DNA of 54,898 nucleotides from an uncultured Bacteroidales bacterium (GCA_902762385.1 CACWNQ010000016.1:1-54898); one strand, 5' to 3'. Positions 1 through 7,819 are shown, numbered from the stretch's first letter. Translations and numbers: made by a program. The notes: generated by a model from the letters alone, not told the origin.

Positions 1-260
1 AACGTGTTATTTGGAAGTGAACAGTCGCTAATATCATATCCTCTGAGCTTAAAGAATACCGACAATGAATCAAGCACCCTAAAATCTTCATCCTGCAATT
101 CACCAACAAGAATCAGCGAGTCCACATCAGCAAATTCTGGAGTCACCTGATCACTTAACGTGTTGTCGGGAGAAATTTCCACTGTTTTGATGTTCTTCGC
201 GCCAAGCGGGAGCATTGATGCAATGGCAATTAAAGCCAATAAAGTAAAAATCTTTTTCAT
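1..260 (-). CDS. Secreted protein, N-terminal part; probably leucine-rich-repeat (BspA-like)
   Basis: The open frame starts with ATG at 260 and runs off the left edge, giving about 86 residues with no stop. It begins with a clear signal peptide (MKKIFTLLALIAIASMLPLG, then A). The mature part contains LILVGELQDEDFRVLDSL followed by LRGYDISDC. This resembles the start of Bacteroidales leucine-rich-repeat surface proteins, where a line such as 'L-x-G-x-L-x-D-x-D' is followed by 'LDLSDxxI'. The gene lies 54 bases downstream of the DUF4249 gene on the same strand and could be co-transcribed. The repeat domain itself is outside the window, so the family call is an inference; the signal peptide and frame are seen directly. 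Confidence 0.5.
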   Translation of the reverse strand, partial: MKKIFTLLALIAIASMLPLGAKNIKTVEISPDNTLSDQVTPEFADVDSLILVGELQDEDFRVLDSLSVFFKLRGYDISDCSLPNNT

Positions 261-314
261 AGCTGTATATTTTTTTATGAAACATATGGTTATTATATTA
301 ACAATTATCCTTGA

Positions 315-1325
315 TTAATAATATATCACATGGCTGTCATAGCTGAGTGTACCGAAGATTCCCCAACCGTTTGCGATGTTGCTGTGCAAGCCAACAGGTG
401 TCATGTAAACATCGTCGGTTGAGATTCGGAACAGCAGATATGACTTCAAGAAATAATACATATCTTGGCTTAAAGATTGCAGTTCCAATTCTACATGAGC
501 ATTGTTACCGTATCGTTTGCGTGTCTCAACTGTAAAGGTATAATTCTCACCATTGAACAAGTGGTCGTCAAAAACATTGCTGAACCCAGCCTCCCAATCA
601 CTGAAAGGTTTGGTGAGCTGGTTGTCAACAAATATGATATCATCAGAAGTAAACACATCACTAATAGACCAAAACTTCGTTTTATATGGAGGAAAAATCA
701 TCTCCTCTCTCTCGGCTATTCCTCTCACTTTTAGCCTATAATAATTGTGCTGTTCTACAGGGTCATCAATGCGCAATGTAATAAGCATTACCGAATCCAC
801 TCCAAAATGGTCAAGAGGATTGTCCATCATAATAGACCCGTCATCACCATTATCCTTGTATATCACTTGTGTATTGACAATCTCGACTGGTTGAGGCCTT
901 TCTATTGTTGCCGTCGCACTCACATCGTCAAAACCTTGTGCTTTAACGGTTAACGCAATCACATCACCCGCATTTGGAATGTAGTCACAAATATATGGAT
1001 AAGGATTCTCATCTCTATAATGCAAAATGTATCGATCAACACCATTGACCAGTATTTCAGCTGATGCGCCTTTAATGACAATCTGGGAGTGGTAGAGCGA
1101 GTCAATCTCATCGTAGTATTCACCATAATGTGAAAACACCACAGCTGGATTGTCGTTAACCGTGAAAGAATGAGAGATTCTCACCGCGAACGGCTTGCCA
1201 GGAATGGCAAGCGCATAAATAGCTATGCCACTGTCGTATTGTTTATCAAATTCAATCTCTTTCTCACAGCTTGACAAAAGAAAAATGACAGAGAAGAGTA
1301 ATAGTGTTATTCTTATTTTGCGCAT
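315..1325 (-). CDS. DUF4249 family lipoprotein, TonB receptor partner
   Basis: 336 residues. The N-terminus is a lipoprotein signal with lipobox LLSSC (Cys20), so the protein should be anchored in the outer membrane or exposed at the surface. Sequence style (EKEIEFDKQYDSGIAIYALA, then beta-rich segments) matches DUF4249, a family almost always coded directly behind a TonB-dependent receptor in Bacteroidetes. The start at 1325 lies 3 bases after the stop of the upstream receptor, so the two are one operon. The usual reading is that DUF4249 acts with its receptor on an unknown nutrient; no substrate can be read from the sequence. Length is normal for the family. Confidence 0.85.
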   Translation of the reverse strand: MRKIRITLLLFSVIFLLSSCEKEIEFDKQYDSGIAIYALAIPGKPFAVRISHSFTVNDNPAVVFSHYGEYYDEIDSLYHSQIVIKGASAEILVNGVDRYILHYRDENPYPYICDYIPNAGDVIALTVKAQGFDDVSATATIERPQPVEIVNTQVIYKDNGDDGSIMMDNPLDHFGVDSVMLITLRIDDPVEQHNYYRLKVRGIAEREEMIFPPYKTKFWSISDVFTSDDIIFVDNQLTKPFSDWEAGFSNVFDDHLFNGENYTFTVETRKRYGNNAHVELELQSLSQDMYYFLKSYLLFRISTDDVYMTPVGLHSNIANGWGIFGTLSYDSHVIYY

Positions 1326-1328
1326 ATA

Positions 1329-3758
1329 CTAAAACTTTTGAGTGAAACTGATTGACGGCATAAATGGGAACGGACATATTCCTTTCAGTATTGCCCTATT
1401 GTCCTTGTAGCCAACATATACATTGCTCACATTGTAGTGATTATAAACATTATAGATGCTCAGACCAATCACACTCTCTCCAAAGCGATTCCTGATTGTG
1501 AGGTTTGCGTTGATGTCTAGATGGTGAGTATCGGGCAGCTTGAAGTCATTAATGTTGCGGAATGAGTGGAACGGTTGCGCTGTAACACCGATATAACCCA
1601 AGTCGGTGTCATACATGATATCACCATTTCTCAACTTAAATGCCTGAAAAGAAAACAACACTTCTCCGTAGGCAACAACAGGAAGCAATCGTCCATATTC
1701 TTCAATGCTTTGTCCATAGGTTATGGAATATGGCACTGTTCCCCTACGTCCTGTCTGATAAGTCCATGATGCGCTAAGTTCAAGCCACATCCTCTTAGAC
1801 AAGGAGAGGTGGTGCGACACATTGACAGAAAGATTGTGACGATGGTCAGTAGAAGCATAAAACTCTTTGCCTCCGTTGATTTCGTTACCTGGCCGGTCAA
1901 AAGTTCGCAGCGCCTTCGACCATGTGTAACTGAGCCATCCTTTAGTGTTACCAACCTTCCTCTCCACAAGAATCTCGAATCCGTAGTTGCGTCCCTCGCC
2001 TAGAGCTACGATGTCCTGCCAGTTCTGATTGTCAACAAAATAGGAAGCGCCATTACGATATTCCATAACATTATCAAGCGTTTTATAATATGCCTCGGCA
2101 GCCAAATAGAAGCCTTTCCATTCATAATTCACACCAAATCCATAAAGATTGCTTTTCATTAGCGGCATATCTTTTGTTATTGGCACCCAGATATCGCTTG
2201 GCATAATAAGATTGTTGGTCACAAGACGATGGATGCCTTGAGTCATATTGGAATAGGATGCTTTAATCGAGAGATTATCTGTTATTAAGAACCTTAATGA
2301 GGCGCGTGGCTCCAGTGCGATATAAGATTTACCTGTCACAAAATAGGAACTCAACCGCAAGCCATAGTTAAGCTTCAAACGTCGGAAAATGGAGAAATCA
2401 TCCTCGGCATATAACGCGAGATTGTTGATACCCAATTCCTCTCCACTTGAGTAGTCGATAAATTCACGTGCCTCATCATATAGAGGGTTAATCGATGAAA
2501 CATCACCGCCATAATTCATGCCACCACGAAAACGTTGCACAACAGCGTCTTTAAATACCGTTGTTTTTGGAGAAAGCCATTGTCTTGAAATTTTTGCGCC
2601 ATATCGCAGCCAATGAGCATTGCCTGCTTGAAGCGATGCATCAAAGGTCAATGCCAAATCCTTGACTCCAGAATGTGAAGTGATCTTGGATATTTCCTCA
2701 TGCGAGTAAAACAGACGGTAGATGTCTGTAATTTTATCGTCAATCTGATTTTTGATGGACATATCATACAGGTACTGGCTGTAGCTGAGATTAATGTTAA
2801 AACGGTGGTTGGTTGTTATGAATGATGTGTAATACAGGCTCATTAGCAGGTTGTTCCAATGGCTCTCACTGCCACTTGAGCGAAAATCGTCCTCACGGTA
2901 TTGCTTCTCTGTCAAAACATCTACACGCCCAATGGTGTTTATTGTCTTGCGACTTTCGCTAGGCGATTCGTTGTCAATGTCCTTTCCATAATAGAACACT
3001 GCTGAGAGACGGTTGTGGTCGTTGAACTTGTGTGTCAACTTTGCAGTGATATCATAGTATTTCATGTTGGAATAGGGCTGCAATGCTGAGGGCTGGTCGT
3101 AGAAATGCTTCAGAACAGGTTTGGCAATGAGATTGAAATAGGAAAGGCGAGCCGCCACGTTAAACGAAGTCTGTCCTTTCCAGATTGGACCTTCGGCTTG
3201 AGCTCTTGCTGAAAGCATTCCTATGCTTAACAATCCGTGGTAATTATTGACATCGCCATCTTTTATGCCTACATCAATCACGCTTGATAATCGCGAACCA
3301 TACCGTGCGGGAAAAGCACCACGATAGAAATTAATGCTTTGCACTATATCAGGATTGATGGCACTAACATAGCCTCGCATGTGTTCGGCATTGTAGATGG
3401 CTGAGCCGTCGAGAGTGATATAGTTCTGGTCATAGTCGCCACCACGCACAAAGATTCCTGCCGAGCCTTCAGCACCAGACTGTACACCAGGAAGTTTCTG
3501 TATGGATTTCAGCACATCAGGCTCACCTAAGAATACTGGCACCGATAGGATTTGGTCCTTATTGAGAGTCACTGCACTCATCTGCGATGAGGTAACACCA
3601 AAGTTGTTACGGCTACCATAAACAATAACATCATCAAGGTTGACACCACGAGTAAGAGCGATGCTGTCAATAGGAGCAACCGCAGTTGTGTCGATTGTGG
3701 TTGCTCCTGAATTCAATAAGAATGTGACTGATATAAATGATAGAAAGAATTTCTTCAT
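1329..3758 (-). CDS. TonB-dependent outer membrane receptor
   Basis: 809 residues. A signal peptide (MKKFFLSFISVTFLLNSG) is followed by a short linker, then a plug domain at about residues 45-165 (VIVYGSRNNFGV; IQKLPGVQSGAEGSAGIFVRG; GSAIYNAEHMRGY; GAFPARYGSRLSSVIDV). The rest is a 22-strand type barrel ending in the aromatic residue of SISFTQKF. The carboxypeptidase-D-like N-terminal domain common in SusC-type receptors is absent, so this is the shorter receptor type that pairs with DUF4249. It overlaps the upstream lipoprotein gene by 4 bases (ATGA) and is followed after 3 bases by DUF4249. It should import a substrate across the outer membrane with TonB-ExbBD energy; the substrate is unknown. 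Confidence 0.95.
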   Translation of the reverse strand: MKKFFLSFISVTFLLNSGATTIDTTAVAPIDSIALTRGVNLDDVIVYGSRNNFGVTSSQMSAVTLNKDQILSVPVFLGEPDVLKSIQKLPGVQSGAEGSAGIFVRGGDYDQNYITLDGSAIYNAEHMRGYVSAINPDIVQSINFYRGAFPARYGSRLSSVIDVGIKDGDVNNYHGLLSIGMLSARAQAEGPIWKGQTSFNVAARLSYFNLIAKPVLKHFYDQPSALQPYSNMKYYDITAKLTHKFNDHNRLSAVFYYGKDIDNESPSESRKTINTIGRVDVLTEKQYREDDFRSSGSESHWNNLLMSLYYTSFITTNHRFNINLSYSQYLYDMSIKNQIDDKITDIYRLFYSHEEISKITSHSGVKDLALTFDASLQAGNAHWLRYGAKISRQWLSPKTTVFKDAVVQRFRGGMNYGGDVSSINPLYDEAREFIDYSSGEELGINNLALYAEDDFSIFRRLKLNYGLRLSSYFVTGKSYIALEPRASLRFLITDNLSIKASYSNMTQGIHRLVTNNLIMPSDIWVPITKDMPLMKSNLYGFGVNYEWKGFYLAAEAYYKTLDNVMEYRNGASYFVDNQNWQDIVALGEGRNYGFEILVERKVGNTKGWLSYTWSKALRTFDRPGNEINGGKEFYASTDHRHNLSVNVSHHLSLSKRMWLELSASWTYQTGRRGTVPYSITYGQSIEEYGRLLPVVAYGEVLFSFQAFKLRNGDIMYDTDLGYIGVTAQPFHSFRNINDFKLPDTHHLDINANLTIRNRFGESVIGLSIYNVYNHYNVSNVYVGYKDNRAILKGICPFPFMPSISFTQKF

Positions 3759-4324
3759 GGAGTCTGTGTCTCATCCTTGGTATACCATACAAGTCTAATC
3801 GCTAATGATTTCTTACTATAGCCTTCAACCTCCATCCTATACTTGCAGTCCATTATCATGCGACCTTTTCCATCGTCGATGTCAAGAGCTACAACTGTAA
3901 AATATTGGTCTGGCATATAAGTGCTTGAAATAGGATTATTCAGTATTGAAGTTAACTGCCTACCTACAACGCTCAATTCTCTAATCCTAGTACTAATGTT
4001 AGAATTAGTATATTGCATTGTAAAATCAGAGTGAATATAAACAGGCATAAAGTCAAACTCAATTCTTTGCCCTATTTTATGATTGTCATAATAAAAGCCA
4101 TAAGCCCTTTCCCACTCATAACTACTTATTGCGTTCTCCAAATCCTGCTGAGTAAAATCCAGTGTCGCATCAACAAGTTCCCCTCCCTCAAGAAACACCT
4201 TTCCATTGCCATCTTGAACGCGAGTAATTACGTCATCACCAAGTTCATCATTTTTATCATTGCCACCGCATGAGCAGCACATGAGCAACGTGAATAATAG
4301 AGAAAGAATAATATTAGTTTTCAT
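3755..4324 (-). CDS. Small lipoprotein heading the TonB receptor operon
   Basis: 189 residues from ATG at 4324. An in-frame ATG at 4396 also exists, but a promoter -7 box (TAACTTTG, minus strand) lies at 4366-4373, inside that extension, so 4324 is the better start. Residues 1-19 form a lipoprotein signal ending LLMCCSC. The mature part contains DVITRVQDGNGKVFLEGGEL and a beta-rich C-terminal region, with no family I recognise. The stop overlaps the start of the TonB-dependent receptor by 4 bases, so expression is probably coupled. It may be a surface-exposed accessory of the receptor; this is inferred only from position and the lipid signal. Confidence 0.8.
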   Translation of the reverse strand: MKTNIILSLLFTLLMCCSCGGNDKNDELGDDVITRVQDGNGKVFLEGGELVDATLDFTQQDLENAISSYEWERAYGFYYDNHKIGQRIEFDFMPVYIHSDFTMQYTNSNISTRIRELSVVGRQLTSILNNPISSTYMPDQYFTVVALDIDDGKGRMIMDCKYRMEVEGYSKKSLAIRLVWYTKDETQTP

Positions 4325-4365
4325 ATCTTTATCAATTATGTTATGAATAATCGTTTTTAACGCCA

Positions 4366-4396
4366 CAAAGTTAGTAATTATAAATTTTTTATGCAA
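4366..4396 (-). promoter_or_regulatory. Promoter of the lipoprotein / TonB receptor / DUF4249 operon
   Basis: Read on the minus strand, TAACTTTG lies at 4366-4373 and TTG at 4394-4396, 20 bases apart. This fits the Bacteroidetes -33/-7 pattern (TTTG-N19-21-TAnnTTTG). The start of transcription would fall near 4359, about 35 bases before the ATG at 4324. Confidence 0.65.
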
Positions 4397-4402
4397 ATAC
4401 TT

Positions 4403-4652
4403 CTACTCTTGTCCAACATACACAGGACGAATAGTACAACCATTATGTCTATTAAGATCTGTTTGATAAAGCGAGCCACATTGTGAGCCCATCGTGTTGC
4501 TGTGCATAATTAGCAAGAAGTGGAGTCGCACGTACAGGAGCCTCGCGTTCAATCTCAAACTGGGGGCGATTTAAAGGTTCATCTTTTTTGTCGCATGCCG
4601 TCATCATCACAGCTATTGCTGCAAACAACATAAAGTTCAGTTTTAGTGTCAT
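4403..4652 (-). pseudogene. Decayed lipoprotein gene: frameshifted and internally shortened
   Basis: From ATG at 4652 the frame encodes a lipoprotein signal (MTLKLNFMLFAAIAVMMTAC) and about 35 further residues up to ANYAQQHDG, then runs into a stop at 4452 after 66 residues. In the neighbouring frame the sequence goes on from about 4498 as GSQCGSLYQTDLNRHNG and ends CTIRPVYVGQE-stop at 4403. That ending is the typical C-terminus of much longer Bacteroidales lipoproteins ('...GxTIRPVxxxx'). The two halves are joined by a one-base frame change near the GGG at 4499-4501, and the middle of the expected protein is missing. A promoter-like element at 4688-4714 still precedes it. The alternative is a functional 66-residue lipoprotein with a chance tail; the tail similarity makes decay more likely. 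Confidence 0.6.
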
Positions 4653-4687
4653 AATCTCAAAAATTTAATAGTCATTTCTATTCTATT

Positions 4688-4714
4688 AATGCACAAAGTT
4701 AGAAATCTTGCATT
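4688..4714 (-). promoter_or_regulatory. Shared promoter element, copy facing left
   Basis: On the minus strand this reads AATGCAAGATTTCTAACTTT then GTGCATT. It matches the copy at 5239-5265 at 24 of 27 positions by eye and contains the -7 box TAACTTTG (4694-4701). A TTG 20 bases upstream (4722-4724) supplies the -33 element. It drives the decayed lipoprotein gene. Confidence 0.6.
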
Positions 4715-4737
4715 ATTTTTGCAAAAAAGTGCCATTC

Positions 4738-4766
4738 TTGATGCAAGATTTTTGATTTCGCTCATT
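4738..4766 (+). promoter_or_regulatory. Shared promoter element, copy before the first tandem lipoprotein
   Basis: TTGATGCAAGATT at 4738-4750 and GCTCATT at 4760-4766 are identical to the copies at 5237 and 5736. The -7 position is degenerate here (TGATTTCG instead of TAACTTTG). It lies 18 bases before the ATG at 4785. Confidence 0.55.
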
Positions 4767-4784
4767 CTATTAATAAAAACTATT

Positions 4785-5240
4785 ATGACAAAAACAACAC
4801 AAATATTATTTAAACTGCTGATGATGCTCGCAATTGCAGGCATTACGCTTAACTCGTGTGAAAAACAAAGGTTGCCTGGTGATGGTGATTGGTATCCAAT
4901 GGAATGGAATGATGTGAGCGGACTTTCAATGGTTGACAATGCGTATCAAGTGCCGGCAAGCGGTGGCAGCTATAAGTTTCATTGCAAGAATTACAGCGCT
5001 TTTTGGATTTCGTCTATTGAAGAAGACGGTGAGTTATTCATGCCCAACATCGATAATAATGATTGGAAAGATCTCTCTGGACAATGGACACATGTTCAGT
5101 GTTTGGCCGATGGCGACCTCGTCGTTACTTTCGAACCATTATCATTTTACAGCTCTGCTTCTAAACGCACGATGATTTTGTGTGTCACAGCTGGTGTTTT
5201 CTATTCTTTCAGATTTGTGCAAAATAATAACGCCAATTGA
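4785..5240 (+). CDS. Small lipoprotein with BACON-like sandwich fold, tandem copy 1
   Basis: 151 residues from ATG at 4785; an upstream in-frame ATG at 4689 lies within the promoter region and is rejected. The N-terminus is a lipoprotein signal (LLMMLAIAGITLNSC). The mature part has YQVPASGGSYKFHCKNYSAF and WISSIEEDG, then WTHVQCLADGDLVVTFEP and RTMILCVTAG. This is the pattern of small one-domain immunoglobulin-like (BACON-like) lipoproteins of Bacteroidales, with no catalytic motif. The next gene is a close paralog made by duplication. Position just upstream of an ECF sigma / envelope-spanning anti-sigma pair, under a shared promoter element, suggests it belongs to that regulon; this is inference. 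Confidence 0.8.
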   Translation: MTKTTQILFKLLMMLAIAGITLNSCEKQRLPGDGDWYPMEWNDVSGLSMVDNAYQVPASGGSYKFHCKNYSAFWISSIEEDGELFMPNIDNNDWKDLSGQWTHVQCLADGDLVVTFEPLSFYSSASKRTMILCVTAGVFYSFRFVQNNNAN

Positions 5241-5265
5241 TGCAAGATTTCTAACTTTGCTCATT
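5237..5265 (+). promoter_or_regulatory. Shared promoter element, copy before the second tandem lipoprotein
   Basis: TTGATGCAAGATT (5237-5249), TAACTTTG (5252-5259) and GCTCATT (5259-5265). This copy has a perfect Bacteroidetes -7 box. It overlaps the stop codon of the first lipoprotein gene. Confidence 0.65.
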
Positions 5266-5286
5266 CATAATAATAATAAAACGATT

Positions 5287-5739
5287 ATGACAAGAATAAC
5301 ACAAATATTATTTAAACTGCTGATGATGCTCGCAATTGCAGGCATTACGCTTAACTCATGTGAGAAACAAAGGTGGGATGGTGATTGGGATTCAATGAAA
5401 TGGGAAGATGAGAGCGGCCTTACAATAGTTGACAATGTGTATCAAGTGCCAGCAAGCGGCGGCAGCTATAAGTTTCATTGCAAGAATTACAGAGCTTTTT
5501 GGATCTCGTCTATTGAAGAAGATGGTCAGATCTTCATGCCCAACATCGATAATAATGATTGGACAGACCTCTCTGGACAATGGACTCATGTTCAGTGTTT
5601 GCCAGATGGCGACCTCGTCGTTACTTTCGAACCATTATCATTTTACAGCTCTGCTTCTGACCGCACGATGAATTTGTGTGTCACAGCCGGTGACATTTTC
5701 AATCATTTCAGATTTATGCAAAAAAATAACGCCAATTGA
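5287..5739 (+). CDS. Small lipoprotein with BACON-like sandwich fold, tandem copy 2
   Basis: 150 residues from ATG at 5287. It is nearly identical to the preceding gene: same lipoprotein signal (ILFKLLMMLAIAGITLNSC), same YQVPASGGSYKFHCKNY core and same WTHVQC and DGDLVVTFEPLSFYSSAS segments. Differences cluster just after the lipid Cys (one residue shorter, WDGDWDSMKWEDE), in one or two loops, and at the C-terminus (DIFNHFRFMQ). Most differences are amino-acid changes in surface-like positions, so both copies look intact. It has its own copy of the promoter element and ends 39 bases before the sigma factor gene. Function is unknown. Confidence 0.8.
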   Translation: MTRITQILFKLLMMLAIAGITLNSCEKQRWDGDWDSMKWEDESGLTIVDNVYQVPASGGSYKFHCKNYRAFWISSIEEDGQIFMPNIDNNDWTDLSGQWTHVQCLPDGDLVVTFEPLSFYSSASDRTMNLCVTAGDIFNHFRFMQKNNAN

Positions 5740-5764
5740 TGCAAGATTATTAACTTAGCTCATT
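5736..5764 (+). promoter_or_regulatory. Shared promoter element, copy before the ECF sigma gene
   Basis: TTGATGCAAGATT (5736-5748), TTAACTTAG (5750-5758) and GCTCATT (5758-5764), 14 bases before the sigma factor ATG. The -7 box is one base off consensus. The same element precedes both lipoprotein genes. Confidence 0.55.
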
Positions 5765-5777
5765 ATAATAATAGAAT

Positions 5778-6359
5778 ATGAGCAATATTGCGGGAGCTGA
5801 CGAGAGACGACTCATCCGCGACATCATGAAGGGTAATCGCATGGCTATGCAAGAGTTGTATAACCTCACGGTGCGCAACATGACTGCCGTGTGCTCTCGC
5901 TATGTAATTGATCAAAACGATGTTAATGATGTGCTTCAGGAGAGCTATCTCAAGGTGTTTTCTGGAATTGGCGCATTTACTTCACATGACAGTGGGTCGC
6001 TTGTGGCTTGGATCAGGCGAATAGTGGTGAATGAGGCGCTACAGTTGCTGCGCCGCAAGAAGTTGCTGAACCAGTTAGTAAGTCTCGACGATGTGGAAGA
6101 TGAGTCTGAGGACTTGACTGTTAGTGACCAAGTCACTGATTACGTTTCATCGATTGACATTGGTGACTTGATGGAATTAGTCCAACAACTGCCTGATGGA
6201 TACCGCACTATCTTCAACCTTTATGCAATAGAAAAGCTGCCTCACAGCAAGATTGCAACTATGCTAGGAATAAGCGAGGGAACTTCGGCCTCGCAATACC
6301 ATCGCGCACGCAAACAGCTGGCGCAACTAATACTTGACCATCAAAACAAGAAGCTATGA
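5778..6359 (+). CDS. ECF RNA polymerase sigma factor (sigma-70 family)
   Basis: 193 residues. Sigma region 2 is at about residues 10-95 (AMQELYNLTVRNM, DQNDVNDVLQESYLKVF, LVAWIRRIVVNEALQLLRRK), and region 4 at about 138-188 with the helix-turn-helix LPHSKIATMLGISEGTSASQ followed by YHRARKQL. It directs RNA polymerase to a stress or envelope regulon. The stop overlaps the start of the next gene by 4 bases (ATGA), which is the usual coupling of a sigma factor to its anti-sigma factor. A copy of the shared promoter element lies 14 bases before the ATG, so it may control itself and the two lipoproteins upstream; that link is inferred. Confidence 0.96.
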   Translation: MSNIAGADERRLIRDIMKGNRMAMQELYNLTVRNMTAVCSRYVIDQNDVNDVLQESYLKVFSGIGAFTSHDSGSLVAWIRRIVVNEALQLLRRKKLLNQLVSLDDVEDESEDLTVSDQVTDYVSSIDIGDLMELVQQLPDGYRTIFNLYAIEKLPHSKIATMLGISEGTSASQYHRARKQLAQLILDHQNKKL

Positions 6360-7729
6360 AACATGACTATATCGACATATTGCATGACCGATTGTCGCAA
6401 CATGAGATGACAGAACCATCGGGGTTGTGGCAAGAGATTGAGAACTCTTTGGATAGTCGTGGCACACACAAGAAGAAAGGTCTTGTAGCAAGCCCCAGTG
6501 CCATCTATAAGATTGTGGCAGGCGTGGCTGCAGCGGCACTTGTTGCAATAGTTATATGGACTACGCTTAACGATGAGAAGAACAATCAACCGGAATGGAC
6601 AAGTCAGGACTTATCGACCAACGAGCAAGTTGCTGAAAGCCGCACTTCTCCCACCCCCATCGAGCAACGCACACCTAGCCTCAAAAAAGAGGGAAACATG
6701 AAATCTCCTGCACACAAGCAACTGGCAAGTGCTCACACTTCTCAGTCATTCCCTAATGAATCTAAGAGGACTATGAAACCATCGTCTTTAGAGCAATCAG
6801 CAGTTAATCCCACTAATCAGCCTCTCGCCCACTCCTCTACCCTAACTAGCACACCCCATCAGGCAAAGGAGGAAACCACCTCCATTACCTTAAAGGAGCA
6901 AGAATCCTCTATGCCTCAAAAAGTGGAAATAGAAGATATAGCCCAAGTCACTACCGACACATTAATTGAACAGGTCGACACCACTATAATCATTCAATAT
7001 GAGCCCGCGCCACTGCTTCCGCAACTATTCACTGTTACAGAACCAGCTAATAAGAAGCAAAGACCACTTGAGTTCACCTTATCTTATAATGGAAACTTGG
7101 CATCGGCAGGTTCTTCAAGTAATTCAGGTTTATATGACTCGCAGCCCGGAACGTTCCCAGGAAACACCTCTCCTGGCCCCGACGACCCACAAAATCAAGA
7201 AATTGTTGATGTTGATAAGAAAGAGCAAATAGTTCCCGTAAGAATTGGGATTGAAGTTTGGTATCCTATTGGAGAAAAATGGCGTGTTGGGAGCGGCCTT
7301 GTTTATACTCGCTTGACTCGTAAAAACACTACGACTTACACTCATATCGACAAGACAACATGGTCAAGAAAGACAGAGACTGCAAGCTATTTGGGAATTC
7401 CTCTTAAGGTATCGCGCTTCTTGTGGAGCAGTAGAAGGTGGGCACTATATGCAAGTGCTGGAGCAATGATAGAATTTAACCTAAAAAGCAGGTCACGCCA
7501 AGAAACCCAAACTGAAGTATATAACAAGAAAGAATCTAGAGACAAACGTCCTCAATTCTCGACAATAGCAAAGCTAGGACTGCAATATAATGTGATTGAC
7601 AGAATTGGAATATATCTTGAGCCTGGAGCATCCTACTATATCCACAATGGAGCCGACGATAACATATATATGTCACACCCATTTAGATTCGACATCAACC
7701 TAGGAGTCAAGATAAACCTTGGCAAATAA
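6356..7729 (+). CDS. Dual membrane-spanning anti-sigma factor (Dma-like): cytoplasmic head, one helix, outer-membrane barrel
   Basis: 457 residues, translationally coupled to the ECF sigma gene. Residues 1-45 are a short soluble head (IDILHDRLSQHEMTEPSGLW) like the start of small Bacteroidales anti-sigma factors. Residues 51-71 form one membrane helix (KIVAGVAAAALVAIVIW). Residues 80-230 are a Ser/Thr/Gln/Pro-rich linker. From about 240 to the end is a beta-barrel of PorT / outer-membrane-barrel type (VPVRIGIEVWYPIGEKWRVG, ALYASAGAMIEFNL, FRFDINLGVKINLGK). There is no signal peptide. This layout matches the dual membrane-spanning anti-sigma factors described in Bacteroides thetaiotaomicron, which tie outer-membrane state to a sigma factor. 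The alternative label is simply 'outer membrane beta-barrel protein'. Confidence 0.8.
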   Translation: MKHDYIDILHDRLSQHEMTEPSGLWQEIENSLDSRGTHKKKGLVASPSAIYKIVAGVAAAALVAIVIWTTLNDEKNNQPEWTSQDLSTNEQVAESRTSPTPIEQRTPSLKKEGNMKSPAHKQLASAHTSQSFPNESKRTMKPSSLEQSAVNPTNQPLAHSSTLTSTPHQAKEETTSITLKEQESSMPQKVEIEDIAQVTTDTLIEQVDTTIIIQYEPAPLLPQLFTVTEPANKKQRPLEFTLSYNGNLASAGSSSNSGLYDSQPGTFPGNTSPGPDDPQNQEIVDVDKKEQIVPVRIGIEVWYPIGEKWRVGSGLVYTRLTRKNTTTYTHIDKTTWSRKTETASYLGIPLKVSRFLWSSRRWALYASAGAMIEFNLKSRSRQETQTEVYNKKESRDKRPQFSTIAKLGLQYNVIDRIGIYLEPGASYYIHNGADDNIYMSHPFRFDINLGVKINLGK

Positions 7730-7734
7730 GACAG

Positions 7735-7775
7735 AAATGACACAACTGCATCAAGCTCAGTTGTGTCATTTTTAA
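7735..7775. terminator. Rho-independent terminator, both directions
   Basis: Perfect 14-base stem: AAATGACACAACTG (7735-7748) pairs with CAGTTGTGTCATTT (7758-7771), followed by T's. It ends the sigma / anti-sigma transcript on the plus strand and may also end the convergent gene at 7820-8485. Confidence 0.85.
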
Positions 7776-7819
7776 GTTTTCTGCTATTGTGAGAGTAAAA
7801 TGCTAAATTCAAACACTAT

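Larger units (their letters stand above)
4738..5735 (+). repeat. 499-base tandem duplication, two units
   Basis: Unit 1 is 4738-5236 and unit 2 is 5237-5735, each 499 bases. Each consists of the shared promoter element and one small lipoprotein gene. The units are close to identical over most of their length, with scattered substitutions and two compensating 3-base changes (one in the leader, one in the gene). A third copy of the leader alone (5736-5764) follows and precedes the sigma factor gene. Confidence 0.9.
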
